A stretch of 64,000 nucleotides of DNA from Ruegeria intermedia. GTDB lineage: Bacteria > Pseudomonadota > Alphaproteobacteria > Rhodobacterales > Rhodobacteraceae. Below are positions 59,543 to 64,000 of the stretch, in pieces. A model generated the notes under the pieces. The model ran no database searches. It was not told where the DNA came from and saw nothing but the letters and a program-made list of their open reading frames with translations. The position numbers and the translations under genes are program-made. Positions within the stretch are counted from its first letter, which is position 1. Every line of letters starts with the position of its first letter. The stretch covers positions 1-64,000 of the forward strand of contig NZ_FQVK01000014.1 of the NCBI RefSeq assembly GCF_900129345.1, in the 5' to 3' direction.

Positions 59543-62500
59543 ATGAGCAGTTCTCCGCGATTCATCCACCTCCGCGTTCATACCGAATATTCCCTGCTGG
59601 AAGGCGCCGTACGGCTGAAAAAGCTGCCGGATCTGTGCGCCAGCATGGATATGCCCGCCGTTGCGGTTACCGACACCAACAACATGTTCTGCGCGCTGGA
59701 GTTTTCCGTCACCGCCAGCGGCGCGGGCATCCAGCCGATCATCGGCTGCCAAGTGGATCTCAGCTATGTGACCGCGCAGCCGGGCGACAAGCCGACGCTG
59801 CCTGCGCCCGTGGTCCTGCTGGCCCAGTCCGAGACCGGGTACGAGAACCTGATGAAGCTCAGCTCGTGCCTGTATGTGGACAAGGGCGGGCAGCTGCCGC
59901 AGGTCACGCTGGATGAACTTCAGCGCCATTCGGCGGGCCTGATCTGCCTGACCGGCGGCCCGGATGGGCCCGTGGGCCGCCTGCTGCAGCAGGGCCAGCA
60001 CCCGGCCGCCGAGGCGCTGGTCGATCAGCTGGCCGCAATGTTCCCCGACCGCCTCTATGTCGAACTGCAGCGCCATCCCGGCGAGGACGGCCAGCCCGAG
60101 GCCGAACGCCTGACCGAGCGCGGCCACGTGGAGATGGCCTATGCCAAGAACCTGCCGCTGGTGGCCACCAACGACGTCTACTTCCCCACCTCGGACATGT
60201 ACGAGGCCCATGACGCCCTGATCTGCATCGCCGAGGGCGCCTATGTCGACCAACAAGAGGGCCGCCGCCGCCTGACCGCGCAGCATTACTTCAAGTCGCC
60301 GCAGGAAATGGCCACGCTCTTTGCCGACCTGCCCGAGGCGATCGAGAACACCGTCGAGATTGCCAGGCGCTGCGCCTTCATGGCCTACAAGCGTGCCCCG
60401 ATCCTGCCGAAATTCGCCGATGACGAGGTCGAGGAACTGCGGCGTCAGGCCAACGAGGGCCTGCAGAAACGTCTGGCGGTGATCCCCCACGCGGTTTCGC
60501 CCGAGGAATACCAGAAACGTCTGGATTTCGAACTGGGCATCATCGAAAGCATGGGGTTCCCCGGCTACTTCCTGATCGTTGCCGACTTCATCAAATGGGC
60601 CAAGGAACACAACATCCCGGTCGGGCCGGGGCGGGGCTCGGGCGCGGGCTCGCTGGTGGCCTATGCGCTGACCATCACCGACCTCGACCCGCTGCGCTAC
60701 AGTCTGCTGTTCGAGCGCTTCCTGAACCCCGAGCGGGTCTCGATGCCCGACTTCGACATCGACTTCTGCATGGATCGCCGCGAAGAGGTGATCCGCTATG
60801 TGCAAGAGAAATACGGCCGCGACAAGGTGGGCCAGATCATCACCTTCGGCGCGCTCCTGTCCAAGGCGGCGGTGCGCGACATCGGGCGGGTGCTGCAGAT
60901 GCCCTATGGCCAGGTGGACCGCCTGTCCAAGATGATCCCGGTCGAAGGGGTCAAGCCGGTCTCGATCGAAAAGGCGCTTAGGGACGAACCCCGCCTGCGC
61001 GAAGAGGCCCGCAACGAAGAGGTGGTGGACCGCCTGCTCACCTACGGCCAGCAGGTCGAGGGGCTGCTGCGCAACGCCTCGACCCACGCCGCCGGCGTGG
61101 TGATCGGCGACCGGCCGCTGGACGAGCTGGTGCCGCTCTACCAGGACCCGCGCTCGGACATGCCCGCGACCCAGTTCAACATGAAATGGGTGGAACAGGC
61201 CGGTCTGGTCAAATTCGACTTTCTGGGCCTGAAAACCCTGACGGTGATCCAGAACGCGGTGGACCTGATCCGCAAATCCGGCCGCGACCTGCACATCGCC
61301 GCCGACGGGACGCAGCTGTATGACCCGCCCGAAGGCGCGGTGAACGAGATCAACGCGATCCCGCTGGACGATCCGGCCACCTACAAGCTCTATTCCGCGG
61401 CCAAGACCGTGGCGGTGTTCCAGGTTGAAAGCTCGGGCATGATGGATGCGCTCAAGCGCATGAAGCCCACCTGCATCGAGGACATCGTGGCCCTCGTGGC
61501 GCTCTACCGCCCCGGCCCGATGGAGAACATCCCCACCTATTGCGAGGTCAAGAACGGCCAGCGCCAAATCGAATCCGTCCACCCGCTGATCGACCACATC
61601 CTGGAAGAAACGCAGGGCATCATCGTCTACCAGGAACAGGTGATGCAGATCGCGCAGGTCATGGCGGGCTACAGCCTTGGCGGCGCCGACCTGCTGCGCC
61701 GCGCGATGGGCAAGAAGATCAAAGAGGCGATGGACGCCGAACGCCCGAAATTCGAAGCCGGCGCGGCCAAGAACGGGGTGGACGCCAAGAAGGCCTCCGA
61801 GGTGTTCGACCTCTTGGAAAAATTCGCCAATTACGGCTTCAACAAGTCCCACGCGGCGGCCTATGCGGTGGTCAGCTATCAGACCGGCTGGCTCAAGGCG
61901 AACCACCCGGTCGAGTTCATGGCCGGCGTCATGAACTGCGATATCCACCTGACCGACAAGCTGGCGGTGTATTTCGAAGAGGTCCGCAAGGGGCTGGGCC
62001 TGCCTTACGTGCCGCCCTGCGTGAACCGCTCGCTGGCGACCTTCGACGTGGTGGATGGCCAACTGGTCTATGCGCTGGGCGCGCTGAAAAACGTGGGCGT
62101 CGAGGCGATGAACCTCGTGGTGCAGGGCAGGGGCGACAAGCCTTTCGTCAACCTCTTTGACTTCGCCCGCCGGGTCGACCTGAAAAAGGTCGGCAAGCGC
62201 CCGCTCGAGATGTTGGCGCGCGCGGGGGCCTTCGACCAACTCGACAAGAACCGCCGCCGGGTGTTCGAAAGCCTCGAACAGCTGGTGCAGTATTCGGCGG
62301 CGATCCACGAACAGAAGAACTCGAACCAGGTGTCGCTGTTCGGCGAGGCGGGCGACGATCTGCCCGAACCGCGCCTGTCGAAATCGCCCGACTGGCTGCC
62401 CGCCGAACGTCTGAGCGAGGAATTCAAGGCCATCGGCTTCTACCTGTCCGGCCACCCGCTGGACGACTACATGCCTGCGCTCAAGCGCAAGCAGGTGATG

Positions 62501-63043
62501 ACGCTGGACGAGGTGACCGAAAAGGCACGTTCCGGCCCGCTGATCGCCAAGATGGCCGGTGTGGTCGCCGGGCGACAGGAGCGGAAATCGGCCAAGGGCA
62601 ACCGCTTCGCCTTTGCACAGCTGTCCGACCCGACCGGGGCGTACGAGGTGACGCTGTTCTCGGAAACGCTCGAGAAATCACGCGAATACCTGGAAACCGG
62701 CGCGCAGGTGGTGCTGACGGCCGAAGCCACGATGGAGGCCGACCAGCTGAAGCTGCTGGCGCGCTCGGTCGGGCCGGCGGATTCCGTGGTGGCCGAGGCG
62801 GGGGCAACGGGCCTGCGCATCTTCGTCGATCAGCCGCAGGTGGTGTCCACCGTGGCGCGGGTGTTGCAGGACGCGGCTGGGGCGGCCCGGAATGCCGCGA
62901 AGGGGCCGGTTCACCTGTGCCTGATGGACCCGGGCCTGCCGGGCGAAGTCGAGATGGATCTGGGGCAGGATTTCCCCATCAACCCGCAGATCAAGGGCGC
63001 GATCAAATCGCTCGATGGCGTGATGGACGTGCAGGAGGTCTGA
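59543..63043 (+). CDS. dnaE: DNA polymerase III alpha subunit
   Basis: The 1166-residue protein is full length. It has the PHP domain (FIHLRVHTEYSLLEGAVRLK; VAVTDTNNMFCALEF), the polymerase core with the catalytic Asp residues in VSMPDFDIDFCMDRREEVIR, GFPGYFLIVADFIKWAKEHN, GRGSGAGSLVAYAL, then LVALYRPGPMENIP and FNKSHAAAYAVVSYQTGWLK, and an OB-fold in the C-terminal part (AKMAGVVAGRQERKSAKGNR). It is the main replicative polymerase. ATG at 59543 has no strong Shine-Dalgarno, but the N-terminus matches the family. It is convergent with slyX. Confidence 0.97.
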   Translation: MSSSPRFIHLRVHTEYSLLEGAVRLKKLPDLCASMDMPAVAVTDTNNMFCALEFSVTASGAGIQPIIGCQVDLSYVTAQPGDKPTLPAPVVLLAQSETGYENLMKLSSCLYVDKGGQLPQVTLDELQRHSAGLICLTGGPDGPVGRLLQQGQHPAAEALVDQLAAMFPDRLYVELQRHPGEDGQPEAERLTERGHVEMAYAKNLPLVATNDVYFPTSDMYEAHDALICIAEGAYVDQQEGRRRLTAQHYFKSPQEMATLFADLPEAIENTVEIARRCAFMAYKRAPILPKFADDEVEELRRQANEGLQKRLAVIPHAVSPEEYQKRLDFELGIIESMGFPGYFLIVADFIKWAKEHNIPVGPGRGSGAGSLVAYALTITDLDPLRYSLLFERFLNPERVSMPDFDIDFCMDRREEVIRYVQEKYGRDKVGQIITFGALLSKAAVRDIGRVLQMPYGQVDRLSKMIPVEGVKPVSIEKALRDEPRLREEARNEEVVDRLLTYGQQVEGLLRNASTHAAGVVIGDRPLDELVPLYQDPRSDMPATQFNMKWVEQAGLVKFDFLGLKTLTVIQNAVDLIRKSGRDLHIAADGTQLYDPPEGAVNEINAIPLDDPATYKLYSAAKTVAVFQVESSGMMDALKRMKPTCIEDIVALVALYRPGPMENIPTYCEVKNGQRQIESVHPLIDHILEETQGIIVYQEQVMQIAQVMAGYSLGGADLLRRAMGKKIKEAMDAERPKFEAGAAKNGVDAKKASEVFDLLEKFANYGFNKSHAAAYAVVSYQTGWLKANHPVEFMAGVMNCDIHLTDKLAVYFEEVRKGLGLPYVPPCVNRSLATFDVVDGQLVYALGALKNVGVEAMNLVVQGRGDKPFVNLFDFARRVDLKKVGKRPLEMLARAGAFDQLDKNRRRVFESLEQLVQYSAAIHEQKNSNQVSLFGEAGDDLPEPRLSKSPDWLPAERLSEEFKAIGFYLSGHPLDDYMPALKRKQVMTLDEVTEKARSGPLIAKMAGVVAGRQERKSAKGNRFAFAQLSDPTGAYEVTLFSETLEKSREYLETGAQVVLTAEATMEADQLKLLARSVGPADSVVAEAGATGLRIFVDQPQVVSTVARVLQDAAGAARNAAKGPVHLCLMDPGLPGEVEMDLGQDFPINPQIKGAIKSLDGVMDVQEV

Positions 63044-63050
63044 CGCCCCT

Positions 63051-63245
63051 TCAGTAATGCGGCGGGCGTTCGTCGCCCAGAATGATCCCGCCGGACCCTT
63101 CCTGCGCACGTTCGGCCTCGCGCTGCATCAGCATCGCGACGTGGCGGGTCAGGCGGTCGATCTCGTCCTGCTGCTTGGCGACGACCATGCTCAGGTCATC
63201 CACGGTGCGGGTCAGGTGGGCGATTTTCTCTTCCAGATGCTGCAT
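63051..63245 (-). CDS. slyX: SlyX-family coiled-coil protein
   Basis: The 64-residue protein starts MQHLEEKIAHLTRTVDDLSM and continues VVAKQQDEIDRLTRHVAMLM, a heptad-patterned coiled coil, then ends in a short tail GDERPPHY. Both length and the PPHY end are characteristic of SlyX. Its function is unknown. The gene is convergent with dnaE (seven bases between stops) and divergent from hisS. Confidence 0.88.
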   Translation of the reverse strand: MQHLEEKIAHLTRTVDDLSMVVAKQQDEIDRLTRHVAMLMQREAERAQEGSGGIILGDERPPHY

Positions 63246-63373
63246 CGCTGGGGCTCCTGTGATCTGGTGCGGTCATACCGCTGTGGTGCGCGCAATGCCA
63301 GCGCTGGCTTGCCCCGACCCAGACCATGGGATAGACCGCGCGCGCAAGTGATGAAATCCCAAGGACGCCCCAC

Positions 63374-64000
63374 ATGGCCAAGCCCAAGAAACAGCCCCGC
63401 CCCAAGGCCGTCACGCCGAAAGGGTTCCGCGACTATTTCGGCCAGGAAGTCACGCAGCGCACCGAGATGCTGCGGACGATTGCGGACGTCTATCATCGCT
63501 ATGGATTTGACGCGCTGGAAAGCAGCGCCGTGGAAACGGTCGAGGCGCTGGGCAAGTTTCTGCCCGATGTCGACCGCCCCAACGAAGGCGTGTTTGCCTG
63601 GCAGGAGTTCGACGAGGGCGGCAACGGCGACTGGATGGCGCTGCGCTATGACCTGACCGCGCCACTGGCCCGGGTCTATGCCCAGCACCGCAACGACCTG
63701 CCCACGCCCTATCGTCGCTATGCGATGGGTCCGGTCTGGCGCAACGAAAAGCCGGGGCCGGGGCGGTATCGCCAGTTCTATCAGTGTGATGCGGATACGG
63801 TCGGTACGGCCAGCATGGCTGCCGATGCCGAGATCTGCGCCATGCTGTCCGATACGCTGGAAACCGTGGGCATCCCGCGCGGCGACTATCTGGTGCGGGT
63901 CAACAACCGCAAGGTTCTGAACGGCGTGCTCGAGGCCATGGGGCTGGGCACGGACGCGGCGGCGCGCGATGACGTTCTGCGCACCATCGACAAGTTCGAC
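63374..64000 (+). CDS. hisS: Histidyl-tRNA synthetase, N-terminal part (cut by window edge)
   Basis: The frame is open from the ATG at 63374 through the last base (209 codons). It has the class II synthetase features of His[37 protein letters not shown], and motif 2 in [20 protein letters not shown] followed by [10 protein letters not shown]. The enzyme charges tRNA-His in the cytosol. The basic start [14 protein letters not shown] is a short lineage-specific extension. The C-terminal part lies outside the window. Confidence 0.95.
   Translation, partial: MAKPKKQPRPKAVTPKGFRDYFGQEVTQRTEMLRTIADVYHRYGFDALESSAVETVEALGKFLPDVDRPNEGVFAWQEFDEGGNGDWMALRYDLTAPLARVYAQHRNDLPTPYRRYAMGPVWRNEKPGPGRYRQFYQCDADTVGTASMAADAEICAMLSDTLETVGIPRGDYLVRVNNRKVLNGVLEAMGLGTDAAARDDVLRTIDKFD

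Noticed and set aside
59036..62455. Open frame of about 1140 codons on the minus strand opposite dnaE
   Set aside because: It is the antisense mirror of dnaE; no domain is visible and the sense strand is unambiguous.

Overview
The window looks like a chromosomal segment of an alphaproteobacterium of the Rhodobacteraceae (Roseobacter group). It is GC-rich, carries xdhABC beside a basic-membrane-protein (BMP) ABC transporter, dnaE next to slyX and hisS, a dimethylglycine-dehydrogenase-like FAD/GcvT enzyme, and copies of a CCTCC...GGAG-TATTT...GAAG intergenic repeat of a type I recall from this family. No species can be named from the sequence alone.

Left part, about 1-35,537: an accessory island ending at a tRNA-Gln gene (minus strand) with a tyrosine integrase directly against it. 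From left to right it holds: (i) the end of an IS3-family insertion sequence; (ii) a WYL-domain regulator divergent from a tight operon sbcD-sbcC-small Cys protein-helical protein-protein with a PD-(D/E)xK-like N-terminus; (iii) a short operon with a DUF4258-like small protein, a uracil-DNA-glycosylase-superfamily protein and an HTH protein; (iv) two small unknown genes separated by perfect hairpins; (v) two overlapping tyrosine-recombinase-like genes, a cluster of six TGTCATT heptamers, a small HTH gene and a DUF3987-like protein; (vi) a leftward five-gene operon of a DrmA/DrmB-like helicase-DUF1998 protein, a DrmD-like SNF2 helicase, a PglX/DrmMI-like adenine methyltransferase, an IrrE-type metallopeptidase and an HNH endonuclease; (vii) the tRNA-Gln integrase. 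Groups (ii) and (vi) are the best candidates for undescribed or variant phage-defence systems.

Right part, about 35,600-64,000: ordinary chromosome. A periplasmic SH3-domain protein is divergent from a 2-hydroxyacid dehydrogenase. Then come gamma-glutamyltransferase, an FAD-linked D-lactate-type dehydrogenase and an 835-residue FAD/GcvT oxidoreductase. A leftward cluster holds an aldo/keto reductase, a DauA-like FAD oxidase, a DUF938 methyltransferase and an AhpD-like protein. A DUF3302/HlyD pair (YibI/YibH-like) and a CDP-alcohol phosphatidyltransferase follow. A seven-gene leftward operon xdhA-xdhB-xdhC-ABC ATPase-two permeases-BMP protein probably couples purine uptake to xanthine oxidation. 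The window ends with dnaE, slyX and the first part of hisS.

Another point outside the island is an intergenic-type GC-rich repeat lying in frame inside xdhB (about 20 extra residues). Starts of several genes were moved from the longest open frame to positions supported by a Shine-Dalgarno sequence or by family length; these choices are stated in the entries. All family assignments were made by eye from motifs, without any database search.
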